This document shows, in pieces, positions 15,433-22,827 of a stretch of 35,233 bases of DNA. The position numbers were made by a program, and so were the translations under genes. Under the pieces are notes generated by a model that was not told the origin of the DNA, did not search any database, and saw nothing but the letters and a program-made list of their open reading frames with translations. The DNA is from Kribbella antibiotica. GTDB lineage: Bacteria > Actinomycetota > Actinomycetes > Propionibacteriales > Kribbellaceae. The stretch's first letter is position 1; each line of letters opens with the position of its first letter. The DNA lies in the NCBI RefSeq assembly GCF_004349055.1, contig NZ_SMKX01000089.1, forward strand, positions 1 through 35,233, given 5' to 3'.

Positions 15433-15645
15433 TCAGGAGTCTTCCAGCCGGAAACCGACCTTCAGTCCGACCTGGTAGTGGTCGATCTGGTTGTCGACGA
15501 TGTGACCGCGGATCTGCGTCACCTCGAACCAGTCCAGGTGCCGCAAGGTCTCGCCGGCCCGGCCGATCGCGTTCGTGATGGCCTCGTCGACCCCCTCCTT
15601 CGACGTACCAACGATCTCGGTGACCCGGTATGTGCGATCCGTCAT
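15433..15645 (-). CDS. Dodecin (flavin-binding dodecamer)
   Basis: A 70-aa protein matching dodecins, small proteins that form hollow dodecamers and store or buffer flavins (FMN or riboflavin; CoA in some bacterial forms). Family features seen: the start RTYRVTEIVGTSKEGVDEAI, the aromatic WFEVTQIRGHI strand containing the flavin-stacking Trp, and the final YQVGLKVGFRLE strand. The ATG at 15645 has AAGGA upstream. It is the first gene of the minus-strand fatty-acid operon and is divergent from the DUF3099 gene. The frame extends upstream to 16044 only as antisense. Confidence 0.93.
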   Translation of the reverse strand: MTDRTYRVTEIVGTSKEGVDEAITNAIGRAGETLRHLDWFEVTQIRGHIVDNQIDHYQVGLKVGFRLEDS

Positions 15646-15694
15646 GAGGCGTCCTTCCGTAGCGGCGTACCGTGGGTGATGGTGAGGAGGATAG

Positions 15695-16054
15695 ATGTCG
15701 AAACGTCGTGAACGGCCCGACGAAACGGTCATTTCGGTGACGAGTGCACAGCCCGGCCACTCCGAGGACCTGGACAGCCGCATCATCCGGTACGCCGCGA
15801 TGATGGCGCTGCGGGTCGCATGTTTCGTGCTGGCCGTGTTCACCCCGTCGCCGTGGCGCTGGATGTTCGTCGCCGGTGCGGTGTTCCTGCCGTACTTCGC
15901 GGTCGTGCTGGCCAATGTGGCGAAGACCGCGACGCAGACCGGCGGCACCCCGTACGTCGCCCCGGAACGGCCCGCATTGGAGGCTCCTTCGGGGCCGGTG
16001 ATCCGCGTCGACGAGGACCCCGAACCACTGCGACAGACCGACACCGAAAAGTGA
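15695..16054 (+). CDS. DUF3099 two-TM membrane protein
   Basis: A 119-aa actinobacterial protein of unknown function, recognised as DUF3099. A basic and polar N-terminus carries the VISVTSAQPGHSEDLDSRIIRY stretch typical of the family. Two transmembrane helices follow at about 33-50 and 54-75 (MMALRVACFVLAVF and WMFVAGAVFLPYFAVVLANV), then a hydrophilic Pro/Asp-rich tail. The ATG at 15695 has a strong GAGGAGG 4 nt upstream. It is divergent from dodecin with a 49-bp gap, so both promoters must lie in or around that short region. A terminator hairpin follows about 90 bp downstream. Confidence 0.88.
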   Translation: MSKRRERPDETVISVTSAQPGHSEDLDSRIIRYAAMMALRVACFVLAVFTPSPWRWMFVAGAVFLPYFAVVLANVAKTATQTGGTPYVAPERPALEAPSGPVIRVDEDPEPLRQTDTEK

Positions 16055-16142
16055 TCTGTGCCGGGACTGGAAAGTTCGCCGGGTTCCGTGTCAGAATCTC
16101 CCGCGTGCGCTGAAGTTCACTGTTGGAATTCAGCCTGTTGAT

Positions 16143-16182
16143 GCGGCGTCGGACGGCTCCCCCCGTGGCTGTCCGACGTCGC
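16143..16182 (+). terminator. Terminator-like hairpin with short T-rich tail
   Basis: 16143-16154 (GCGGCGTCGGAC) pairs with 16171-16182 through 12 positions, one of them G-T. TTCATTT follows. It separates DUF3099 from the small Cys-rich gene. The rest of the 187-bp gap shows only a weak 6-bp dyad (16109-16134) and a TTGATAAT stretch near 16221 that may be a -10. Confidence 0.75.
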
Positions 16183-16241
16183 TTCATTTGTGCCGGGGCC
16201 GGAACCTTTACCCCACGCTATTGATAATTGAGGGATCAGGA

Positions 16242-16445
16242 ATGGATATGCCGGAGATCTGCTCCTCCAAGGGCTGCAACACCGCCGCTACCTGGGCAGT
16301 CCTGTGGAACAACCCCAAGATCCACACGCCGGACCGGCGCAAGACCTGGCTGGCGTGCGACGAGCACAAAGCGACCTTGTCGGACTTCCTCGACCGCCGC
16401 GGATTCCTGCGCGATGTCGAACCATTTACCGCGGCGACGTCTTAG
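16242..16445 (+). CDS. Small Cys-rich, probably zinc-binding protein
   Basis: A 67-aa soluble protein of unknown function. It has C-x4-C near the N-terminus (ICSSKGCN) and C-x2-H later (LACDEH), a spacing that could hold one zinc ion. Conserved-looking aromatic residues surround these (TWAVLWNNPKIHT, RRKTWLACDEH). It reads like a small conserved actinobacterial protein, not chance coding: the composition is balanced and there is an AGGGATCAGG ribosome-binding region before the ATG. It converges on moaA with a 35-bp gap. No function is proposed. Confidence 0.7.
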   Translation: MDMPEICSSKGCNTAATWAVLWNNPKIHTPDRRKTWLACDEHKATLSDFLDRRGFLRDVEPFTAATS

Positions 16446-16480
16446 CGAAAAACTGTATTTCCTGATTCGACGCAGTCGCT

Positions 16481-17500
16481 TTACCCACCGATAGCGGACA
16501 TCGGGCGCGCGGGTTGCAGGAACGACGGATCGTTGATCCCGTGCCCGGGGAGTTTCTTCCACATCGCGCGGCGCCAGCGATCGGCGAGTTCGCCGTCATC
16601 GGCCCCTTCCCGCATTGCCGTGCGCAGATCGGATTCCGTCCGCGCGAACAGGCAATCGCGGACCTGGCCATCGGCGGTCAGCCGGACCCGGTCGCAGTCG
16701 CCACAGAACGGCCGCGTGACCGAGGCGATGATCCCGACCGTCTGCCCACTCCCGCGAACACTGAAGATCTCGGCCGGTGAACTCCCCCGGGCTGCCGCAT
16801 CCGTCGGCTGCAGGCCGAACCGATCACCGAGCTTCTCGAGGATCTCGTCCGCCGTCACCATCGTGGCCCGGTCCCACCCGTGCTGCGCATCGAGCGGCAT
16901 CTGCTCGATGAACCGCAGCTCGTAGCCGTGCTCCAGACAGAACTCGAGCAACTCCGGAGCGTGGTCGTCGTTGATGCCACGCATCAGTACGGCGTTCACC
17001 TTGACCGGCGCGAGGCCGGCTTCCTGAGCCGCCGCCATGCCCGCGAGCACGTCCTTCAGGCGGTCCCGCCGGGTCAGCTCCTGGAAAGTGTCGGGCCGAA
17101 TGGTGTCGAGGCTCACATTCACCCGGTCCAGGCCGGCCTCCTTGAGCGCGACCGCTTGCCGGGCCAGGCCGATCCCGTTCGTGGTCAAGGACACCTCGGG
17201 CCGCGGCGTGAGCGCCGTCGTACGGGCGACGATGCCGACCAGGCCGCGGCGCAGCAGCGGCTCACCACCGGTGAAGCGGATCTCGTGGACGCCAAGCTGC
17301 GTGACCGCGATGCCTACCAGGCGGACGATCTCGTCGTCGGTGAGCAACTCAGGCTTCGCCAGCCAGTCGAGGCCCTCTTCGGGCATGCAGTAGGTGCAGC
17401 GCAGATTGCAGCGGTCCGTCAGCGACACCCGGAGGTCGGTCGCGACCCGGCCGTAGGTGTCTGCCAGACCTACCTGCGTCACCTCATCCGTTGCCGTCAC
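16481..17500 (-). CDS. moaA: GTP 3',8-cyclase MoaA (radical SAM)
   Basis: First step of molybdenum-cofactor synthesis, turning GTP into 3',8-cyclo-GTP with two [4Fe-4S] clusters. Seen: the radical-SAM C-x3-C-x2-C motif in LTDRCNLRCTYCMPEEG, FTGGEPLLRRG, LTTNGIG, the SLDT region and IEQMPLD. The C-terminal cluster ligands are C-x2-C-x13-C (FCGDCDRVRLT ... RDC). The C-terminal Gly-Gly required in MoaA is present (AIGG, end). The start is uncertain: GTG at 17500 gives 339 aa, GTG at 17533 gives 350 and GTG at 17482 a slightly shorter form; none has a clean Shine-Dalgarno. Other moa genes are not in the window. Confidence 0.95.
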   Translation of the reverse strand: MTATDEVTQVGLADTYGRVATDLRVSLTDRCNLRCTYCMPEEGLDWLAKPELLTDDEIVRLVGIAVTQLGVHEIRFTGGEPLLRRGLVGIVARTTALTPRPEVSLTTNGIGLARQAVALKEAGLDRVNVSLDTIRPDTFQELTRRDRLKDVLAGMAAAQEAGLAPVKVNAVLMRGINDDHAPELLEFCLEHGYELRFIEQMPLDAQHGWDRATMVTADEILEKLGDRFGLQPTDAAARGSSPAEIFSVRGSGQTVGIIASVTRPFCGDCDRVRLTADGQVRDCLFARTESDLRTAMREGADDGELADRWRRAMWKKLPGHGINDPSFLQPARPMSAIGG

Positions 17501-17578
17501 CTCGCCAGAGTACGTGCCGGGCGTAAGCCCCACTCAATACTTCCCCCACCCCACCGCCCCGAACGGGGAGCGATGGCT

Positions 17579-17584
17579 TAAGTT
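17579..17584 (+). promoter_or_regulatory. Possible -10 TAAGTT, leaderless SURF1 start
   Basis: TAAGTT ends 6 nt before GTG 17591, and no Shine-Dalgarno is visible. A small CCCCGAACGGGG hairpin lies just upstream (17557-17568). Confidence 0.35.
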
Positions 17585-17590
17585 CGAGAT

Positions 17591-18373
17591 GTGCGTCGAT
17601 TGATGAACGTCCGATGGCTCGGCGCCGCGCTGACGATCCTGGTCCTGGCCACGGTCTGCGTTCAGCTCGGCCGCTGGCAGCTGCATCGGTTGCACGACCG
17701 GGAGGTTCGCAACGGCGTGACCACGTCGAACCTGGCCGCTCCGCCCGCACCGATCGACGAAATCGTCGGCCAGCAGGGCATCGTCGGCGACCAGCACGCC
17801 TGGCGAACCGCGGTCGTCACCGGTCGCTTCGACGCGTCCAAACAGATAGTTCTGCGCTATCGGAACGTGAACGATCGCCCCGGATTCGAAATCATCACCC
17901 CGCTGGTGCTTCCGAACGGGAAGGCGATCCTGATCGACCGTGGCTTCCTGGCCCGGCAAGGGGCCGAACTGGCCCCGGGCAAGGTGCCCGCCGTACCGGG
18001 TGGTGAGGTGACGATCACCGGCCGGCTGCAGCGCAGTGAGCGCGGCGGGAAGACCAGCGGCGGTACGCCGGACAACGGGACCGCGCGGCTGATCAACGGG
18101 CCCGAGTACGCGAAGGCTCTTGGTTTGGACCTGTATGACGGGTATTTGACCGTGGACAGCCAGAACCCGGCCAACGACCCGGCGTTCGGCAAGTTCCCCG
18201 GGCCCGAGATCGACAACGGGCCGCACTTCTTCTACGCCCTGCAGTGGTTCCTGTTCGCGATCCTCGCGGTCGGTGGGCTGATCTACTTCACCCGCCGACC
18301 GGCCACCGACGCGGCCGGCAAAGTCGTTGCCGAGCGCAACGAGGTACCGGAACCTGCTGGTAAGCCGGACTGA
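17591..18373 (+). CDS. SURF1-family cytochrome oxidase assembly protein
   Basis: A 260-aa membrane protein of the SURF1/Shy1 family, which helps assemble heme-copper cytochrome c oxidase. It has the family plan: one TM helix near the N-terminus (about 9-27) followed by LGRWQLHRL, a large extracytoplasmic domain with the strong family stretches VTGRFDASKQIVLRYRN, GFEIITPLVL and ILIDRGFL, and a second TM helix (about 215-235, after GPHFFYALQWFLFAILAV). It ends in a short charged tail. The GTG at 17591 or an ATG at 17603 could start it. It is divergent from moaA. Confidence 0.92.
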   Translation: MRRLMNVRWLGAALTILVLATVCVQLGRWQLHRLHDREVRNGVTTSNLAAPPAPIDEIVGQQGIVGDQHAWRTAVVTGRFDASKQIVLRYRNVNDRPGFEIITPLVLPNGKAILIDRGFLARQGAELAPGKVPAVPGGEVTITGRLQRSERGGKTSGGTPDNGTARLINGPEYAKALGLDLYDGYLTVDSQNPANDPAFGKFPGPEIDNGPHFFYALQWFLFAILAVGGLIYFTRRPATDAAGKVVAERNEVPEPAGKPD

Positions 18374-18446
18374 TTCACTCCAACGCTTGCCGTAGGCCAC
18401 GAACTGTCGAGGTGCAGACCAAGCGGTCGTGAGGCAGGATGGTTCC

Positions 18447-19202
18447 GTGGACCTTGGATTGCGCGACCGCATCTACATCGTCACCGGTGCCAGCACCGGC
18501 CTCGGCTTCGCCACCGCGAAGGCCCTGGCCGCCGACGGAGCCCGGCTCGTCATCTCCAGCCGGAGCGAGGAGAAGATCAGCCGCGCCGCGGCCGAGCTCG
18601 GTGAGAACGTCGTCGGGATCCCGGTCGACAACGCCGACCCGGAGAGCGCCGAGCGGCTGGCCGCCACCGCGATCGCCAAGTGGGGCGCCCTGCACGGAGC
18701 CCTGATCAGCGTCGGCGGGCCGAAGCCCGGCAGCGCCCTCGACTCCGACGAGGCCGACTGGACGGCGGCCTTCAACAGCGTCTTCCTCGGCGGTCTGCGG
18801 ATCGCCAAGTCGGTGGCCCGGGCCGGCTCGGACGGGACGTCGATCGCCTTCGTCCTGTCCACGTCGGTGAAGGCTCCGATCCCGGGACTGGCCATCTCCA
18901 ACGGCCTGCGTCCCGGCCTCGCGATGGTCGCCAAGACCCTGGCCGACGAGCTCGGCCCGAACGGCGTCCGCGTCAACAGCCTGCTGCCCGGCCGGATCGC
19001 CACCGACCGCCTGCGTGAGCTCGACAGCAAGGGCGGCGACTCCGAAGCAGCCCGCCGCAGCGCCGAGCGCACCATCCCGCTGCGCCGCTACGGCGACCCG
19101 GACGAGTTCGGCCGCGTCGCCGCCTTCGTCCTCTCCCCCGCCGCTTCGTACCTGACCGGCGCGGTCATCCCCGTCGACGGCGGAGCCCTCCGCACGCTGT
19201 AG
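18447..19202 (+). CDS. SDR-family protein without the canonical YxxxK
   Basis: A 251-aa short-chain dehydrogenase-fold protein. It has a normal cofactor motif TGASTGLG, arginines after beta-2 (SSRSEE, pointing to NADP), a late catalytic-type serine (FVLSTS) and the C-terminal LTGAVIPVDGG. But the usual NAG is replaced by SVGGP, and the place of Y-x3-K reads LAISNGLRPGL, so neither Tyr nor Lys is present. Such SNxxR-type SDRs form a divergent group, and dehydrogenase activity by the usual mechanism is doubtful. GTG 18447 is chosen because CAGGAT, a -10-like hexamer, lies 6 nt upstream and because the domain starts at once. GTG 18429 is the alternative. No operon partner is evident. Confidence 0.85.
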   Translation: MDLGLRDRIYIVTGASTGLGFATAKALAADGARLVISSRSEEKISRAAAELGENVVGIPVDNADPESAERLAATAIAKWGALHGALISVGGPKPGSALDSDEADWTAAFNSVFLGGLRIAKSVARAGSDGTSIAFVLSTSVKAPIPGLAISNGLRPGLAMVAKTLADELGPNGVRVNSLLPGRIATDRLRELDSKGGDSEAARRSAERTIPLRRYGDPDEFGRVAAFVLSPAASYLTGAVIPVDGGALRTL

Positions 19203-19267
19203 GAAGCGAAGGGATGGGCCGCGCCTAGTAAGCGAGCCCACTCGGGCCAGGCCTGTCCTGAACGGAG

Positions 19268-19291
19268 CGATCGCGGCGCCCACCGCGATCG
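19268..19291. terminator. Hairpin downstream of the SDR gene
   Basis: A perfect 9-bp stem, CGATCGCGG (19268-19276) with 19283-19291, and a 6-nt loop. It lies 66 bp past the SDR stop, with no T-run. Confidence 0.55.
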
Positions 19292-19374
19292 CCGCCCACG
19301 CATGCCCAATGACCGGTCGCTACATAGTGAGATCTTCCCAGCATTTACTGATATTTCTACGCAGAGATCACACG

Positions 19375-19399
19375 GATGCTGTTATCTTCTAACAACATC
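19375..19399. promoter_or_regulatory. AT-rich dyad upstream of the small secreted-protein gene
   Basis: GATGCTGTTA and TAACAACATC (19375-19384, 19390-19399) are inverted copies with 9 of 10 pairs matching and a 5-nt centre. The region 19320-19400 is markedly AT-rich for this window, as expected of a promoter. The dyad ends 27 bp before the ATG and could be an operator or a 5'-UTR hairpin. Confidence 0.45.
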
Positions 19400-19426
19400 A
19401 TCCGCCCGCTGTGAAGGAATTCATCC

Positions 19427-19846
19427 ATGAGTCGAACCAAAATCCGCACGGCCGGCGTACTGCTCGGCGCCCTTGCGTTGGTGGTCACCACCGGCGGCGT
19501 GGCGAACGCCGCGTCATTCGGCTACGGCGCCTACGAGGGAGGCGGCTGGGGCTACTGGCAGCAGGACCCGGGGAACGACCCGCGGCCGTTCCACAACGGG
19601 ACCGCACCCGGTGACGCGATCGCCGCGTGCGACATGTCGTCGGACGGGTGGGGAATCGAGGTGCGGCTGGACATCGGCCGTGACGGCGACATCGACCGCA
19701 CGGTCAGCACCCGCGGTCACAACGCCGAGTACTGCTCGGGCTGGGCCAGCGGCAACATTCCGGAGGGAACCCCGGTCCGCGTCTGGGTCGTGAAGGTCAG
19801 GGGCACCACCGACTACCACCCGGTGTACCGGGACGGCACCGCCTAG
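19427..19846 (+). CDS. Small secreted protein of unknown function
   Basis: I do not recognise the family. The 139-aa product has a clear Sec signal peptide (basic MSRTKIRTAG, hydrophobic VLLGALALVVTTGG, then VANAA with probable cleavage after ANA). The mature part of about 110 residues opens glycine/aromatic-rich (SFGYGAYEGGGWGYWQQDPG) and contains two Cys (AACDMSS and AEYCSG) that could form one disulfide. Several Asp/Gly turns follow (DIGRDGDIDR). It could be a small beta-rich extracellular protein. GAAGGA precedes the ATG at 8 nt. The AT-rich dyad upstream suggests regulated expression. The stop lies in the first copy of a 16-bp tandem repeat. Confidence 0.75.
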   Translation: MSRTKIRTAGVLLGALALVVTTGGVANAASFGYGAYEGGGWGYWQQDPGNDPRPFHNGTAPGDAIAACDMSSDGWGIEVRLDIGRDGDIDRTVSTRGHNAEYCSGWASGNIPEGTPVRVWVVKVRGTTDYHPVYRDGTA

Positions 19847-19891
19847 TCGTACTTCGGGCTAGTCATCCTTCGGGCTGGTCGTCCTTCGGGC
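19844..19891. repeat. Three tandem 16-bp repeats across converging gene ends
   Basis: TAGTCGTACTTCGGGC, TAGTCATCCTTCGGGC and TGGTCGTCCTTCGGGC follow one another without gaps (19844, 19860, 19876). The first copy begins with the stop codon of the secreted-protein gene. The second contains the ligD-type stop, and the third encodes its last residues. Confidence 0.85.
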
Positions 19892-20936
19892 GGTCCTTGT
19901 CCTTGGAGGGCTGGACGCGCTTCGGCTCGCCGGGCATCTTCGGATACTCCGGCGGGTAGGGCAGGTCGGCCTCGCCGTGGTCGCGTTCGTGTTTGGCCGA
20001 CAGCTCCAGGAGTGATTCGAGGGAGAAGGCCTGCTCGCCGACCGCGGCGTGCAGGTCGCCCACCTCGGCGAACCGGGCCGGCATCGTGAGCACATCAAAA
20101 TCGTCCGGTACGACGTCCTCAAGCTCCTCCCACCGCAGTGGCGCCGACACGCGCGCCCGTGCGTTCGGGCGGACCGAGTAGGCCGAGGCGATGGTCCGGT
20201 CCCGGGCCATCTGGTTGTAGTCGATGAAGATGCGCTCGCCGCGCTCCTCCTTCCACCAGTTCACCGTGACCTGGTCGGGGAGCCGCTTGGACAGCTCGCG
20301 TCCGAGCGCGATCACTGCGCGGCGGGCCTGGATGAAGTCCCAGCGCGGCTCGATCGGCACGTAGACGTGCAGGCCGCGGCCGCCCGAGGTCTTCGGGAAC
20401 CCCTCCAGGCCGTGCTCGGCGAGCAGTTCGCGGAGCGCCGGTGCCACGGCGACCGCGCTCTTGAAGTCCGTGCCCGGCTGCGGGTCGAGGTCGATCCGCA
20501 ACTGGTCCGGGTGATCGACATTCGGGCGGCGTACGGGCCAGGGGTGGAAGGTCAGCGTGCCCAGGTTGGCCGCCCAGGCGACCACGGCCAGCTCGGTCGG
20601 GCAGACCTCGTCGGCGGGCCGGCCGCTCGGGAACTTGATGGTCGCGGTCTCCACCCACTCGGGCGCGCCCTTGGCGACCCGCTTCTGGTAGAACGCGTCG
20701 CCGCGGTTGTCGGCCCGGGTCGACAGTTTCGCGCCCTCGAACCAGCCGCCTGGCCAGCGCTCCAGCGTGGTCGGCCGGTCCCGGAGCGCACCCAGGATGC
20801 CGTCGCCGACCGCGACGAAGTAGTTCACGATGTCGAGCTTGGTCAGCCCGCGATCGGCGAAGTACGGCTTGTCCGGGTTGCTCACCCGCACCTGCCGACC
20901 ACCGATCTCGAGCTCGATTGCCTTCGTCGCCGCCAT
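19863..20936 (-). CDS. Stand-alone LigD-type polymerase domain (non-homologous end-joining primase-polymerase)
   Basis: An archaeo-eukaryotic-primase-type polymerase of 357 aa, equivalent to the polymerase module of LigD used with Ku in non-homologous end joining. It fills or extends DNA ends, preferring ribonucleotides in known homologues. Seen: RIDLDPQPG with catalytic D149 and D151, the SGGRGLHVYVP triphosphate-binding loop (184-194), the third acidic residue in FIDYNQ (D239) and the conserved SVRPNARARVSAPLRWEEL. The ligase and phosphoesterase modules are absent, and the C-terminus is instead a short charged tail (KDKDRPKDDQPEG). Neither Ku nor a ligase gene lies in the window. The ATG at 20936 fits the family start. 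Confidence 0.92.
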   Translation of the reverse strand: MAATKAIELEIGGRQVRVSNPDKPYFADRGLTKLDIVNYFVAVGDGILGALRDRPTTLERWPGGWFEGAKLSTRADNRGDAFYQKRVAKGAPEWVETATIKFPSGRPADEVCPTELAVVAWAANLGTLTFHPWPVRRPNVDHPDQLRIDLDPQPGTDFKSAVAVAPALRELLAEHGLEGFPKTSGGRGLHVYVPIEPRWDFIQARRAVIALGRELSKRLPDQVTVNWWKEERGERIFIDYNQMARDRTIASAYSVRPNARARVSAPLRWEELEDVVPDDFDVLTMPARFAEVGDLHAAVGEQAFSLESLLELSAKHERDHGEADLPYPPEYPKMPGEPKRVQPSKDKDRPKDDQPEG

Positions 20937-21095
20937 GCCAGGACGCTACCGCCCGGGACCGACAAACTCTGGGAAAACACCGGAAAAGCAACTTTTCGCA
21001 AACCCTGGCCACGCCACGTAACTGGGCGGTAACGTACACGCACTTCGTTCCTGGGGCGTGAGGCCCCCGGGACGCTTCTCTCAAGGAGCACGAGG

Positions 21096-22691
21096 ATGAA
21101 CAGATCCGCCCTGTTCGCCGCTGCCACCGCAGTTGCGACCACCACTGCCCTCGGGCTGACGTCGGCCACCACCGCCACCGGTGCGCCCACGGCAGCCCCC
21201 GTCCCCAGTCCTGCGGCCGCCGTCGCCCAGGCCAAAGCAGCGGTGAGCGACAACCTCGGCGCGCTGAAGGCCACTACCGCCGACGCGTTCGCCGTCCGCG
21301 ACGTGATCGTCGACAAGAGCGGCGCCACCCACGTCCGGATGGACCGCACGATCGGTGGGCTCAAGGTGCTCGGTGGTGACGTCGTCGTCCACCAGGACGC
21401 CGCCGGCGCCTTCAAGAGCGCCAGCATCACCCTGACCAAGAGTGCGAACGTCGACCGCACCTCGAAGGTCAGCATCGCCACCGTCACCGCCAAGGCGCTC
21501 AGCAAGGGCCAGAAGGCCGAGGGCAAGCCCGCCCTGGTCATCGAGGCCCGCAAGGGCGCGCCGCGACTGGCCTACCTGGTCACCACGACCGGCACCCAGG
21601 CCGACGGCACACCGAGCCACATCACCACCACGGTGGACGCACTGACCGGCGCCAAGCTGATCAGCGAGCAGCACATCGAGACCGCGACCGGCGACGGTCA
21701 GAGCCTGTACTCCGGCACGGTGCCGATCGACAGCACCCCGGCGACCGGCGGCTTCACGCTGACCGACCCGGCCCGCGGCAACGGCGCCACTGGTGACGCC
21801 GCCAACAAGACCGAGTCGATCCTGTGCCAGCTGTTCGGGTTCGGCTGCATCGTCCCGACGAAGTTCAACGACGCGGACAACCACTGGGGCAACGGCACCA
21901 ACGCCGACCGTTCCAGCGCTGCGGTCGACGCCCACTACGGCGCGGCGACGACCTTCGACTACTACAAGAACACCCACGGCCGGAACGGCATCTTCAACGA
22001 CGGCAAGGGTGTCCCGAGCCGCGTGCACTACGGCTCGAACTACGTCAACGCGTTCTGGGACGGCAAGCAGATGACCTACGGCGACGGTGACAACGTCGTG
22101 GCGGGCCCGCTGGTCTCGATCGACGTGGCCGGCCACGAGATGTCCCACGGCGTCACCTCGGCAACCGCGAACCTCACCTACTCCGGGGAGTCCGGCGGCC
22201 TCAACGAGGCCACCAGCGACATCTTCGGCACCCTGGTCGAGTTCTACTCCAACAAGGCCGCCGACCCGGGTGACTACTACATCGGCGAGCGGATCATGAA
22301 GGACCGCCCGGCGCTGCGCTTCATGGACAAGCCGAGCAAGGACGGCAAGTCCGCCGACTGCTGGTCGTCCGGTGTCGGCAACCTCGACGTGCACTACTCC
22401 TCCGGCGTGGCGAACCACTTCGTCTACCTGCTGGCCGAGGGCAGCGGCGCCAAGGTCATCGGCAACCTGCCGCACGACTCGCCCACCTGCAACAACTCGA
22501 CCCTGCAGGGCATCGGCAAGGACAAGGTCGGCAAGATCTGGTACCGCGCGCTGACCGTCTACATGACCACCAGCACCAACTACGCGCAGGCCCGGACCGC
22601 GACGCTCAACGCCGCCACCGACCTGTACGGCGCCACCAGCCCGGAGCGGGCCGCGGTCGCCGCCGCCTGGACCGCCGTCAGCGTCAACTAA
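21096..22691 (+). CDS. Secreted M4 (thermolysin-like) metalloprotease
   Basis: A secreted zinc endopeptidase of 531 aa. A signal peptide covers about residues 1-30. An FTP/PepSY-type propeptide (about 35-205) contains MDRTIGGLKVLGGDVVVHQD and a long SHITTTVDALTGAKL segment. The M4 catalytic domain runs from about 215 to the end, with HEMSH (H347, E348, H351) and the third zinc ligand E371 in GGLNEATSDIFG. The H-to-E spacing of 24 is as in thermolysin. DVHYSSGVANHFVYLL supplies the substrate-stabilising His region. AAGGAG lies 7 nt before the ATG. Two Cys pairs in the catalytic part may form disulfides. The 159-bp gap before it shows no element I can name. A perfect 16-bp terminator follows. 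Confidence 0.95.
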   Translation: MNRSALFAAATAVATTTALGLTSATTATGAPTAAPVPSPAAAVAQAKAAVSDNLGALKATTADAFAVRDVIVDKSGATHVRMDRTIGGLKVLGGDVVVHQDAAGAFKSASITLTKSANVDRTSKVSIATVTAKALSKGQKAEGKPALVIEARKGAPRLAYLVTTTGTQADGTPSHITTTVDALTGAKLISEQHIETATGDGQSLYSGTVPIDSTPATGGFTLTDPARGNGATGDAANKTESILCQLFGFGCIVPTKFNDADNHWGNGTNADRSSAAVDAHYGAATTFDYYKNTHGRNGIFNDGKGVPSRVHYGSNYVNAFWDGKQMTYGDGDNVVAGPLVSIDVAGHEMSHGVTSATANLTYSGESGGLNEATSDIFGTLVEFYSNKAADPGDYYIGERIMKDRPALRFMDKPSKDGKSADCWSSGVGNLDVHYSSGVANHFVYLLAEGSGAKVIGNLPHDSPTCNNSTLQGIGKDKVGKIWYRALTVYMTTSTNYAQARTATLNAATDLYGATSPERAAVAAAWTAVSVN

Positions 22692-22700
22692 ACAAGTGAT

Positions 22701-22741
22701 TGCGCCCGTCCTGTCCCACTGGGGCGGACAGGACGGGCGCA
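22701..22741 (+). terminator. Strong terminator, perfect 16-bp stem
   Basis: 22701-22716 (TGCGCCCGTCCTGTCC) pairs fully with 22726-22741, with a 9-nt loop, 9 bp after the metalloprotease stop. Confidence 0.88.
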
Positions 22742-22791
22742 TGATCCCCCCTGCGGTTCTGAGCAGGAACCAGCTGTTCATCAGTTGGACC

Positions 22792-22820
22792 TTGGCTGCG
22801 ACCTGTGCGGGTGTGAGAAT
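22792..22820 (+). promoter_or_regulatory. Promoter TTGGCT-17-GAGAAT, leaderless nuclease start
   Basis: -35 TTGGCT at 22792-22797, a 17-bp spacer, and -10 GAGAAT at 22815-22820, with the ATG at 22828 only 7 nt further. No Shine-Dalgarno sequence lies in between. Confidence 0.6.
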
Positions 22821-22827
22821 CCGCGAC

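Noticed and set aside
16109..16134. GCTGAA and TTCAGC dyad as an operator
   Set aside because: Only 6 bp with a 14-nt centre in a gap with a better terminator; chance is likely.
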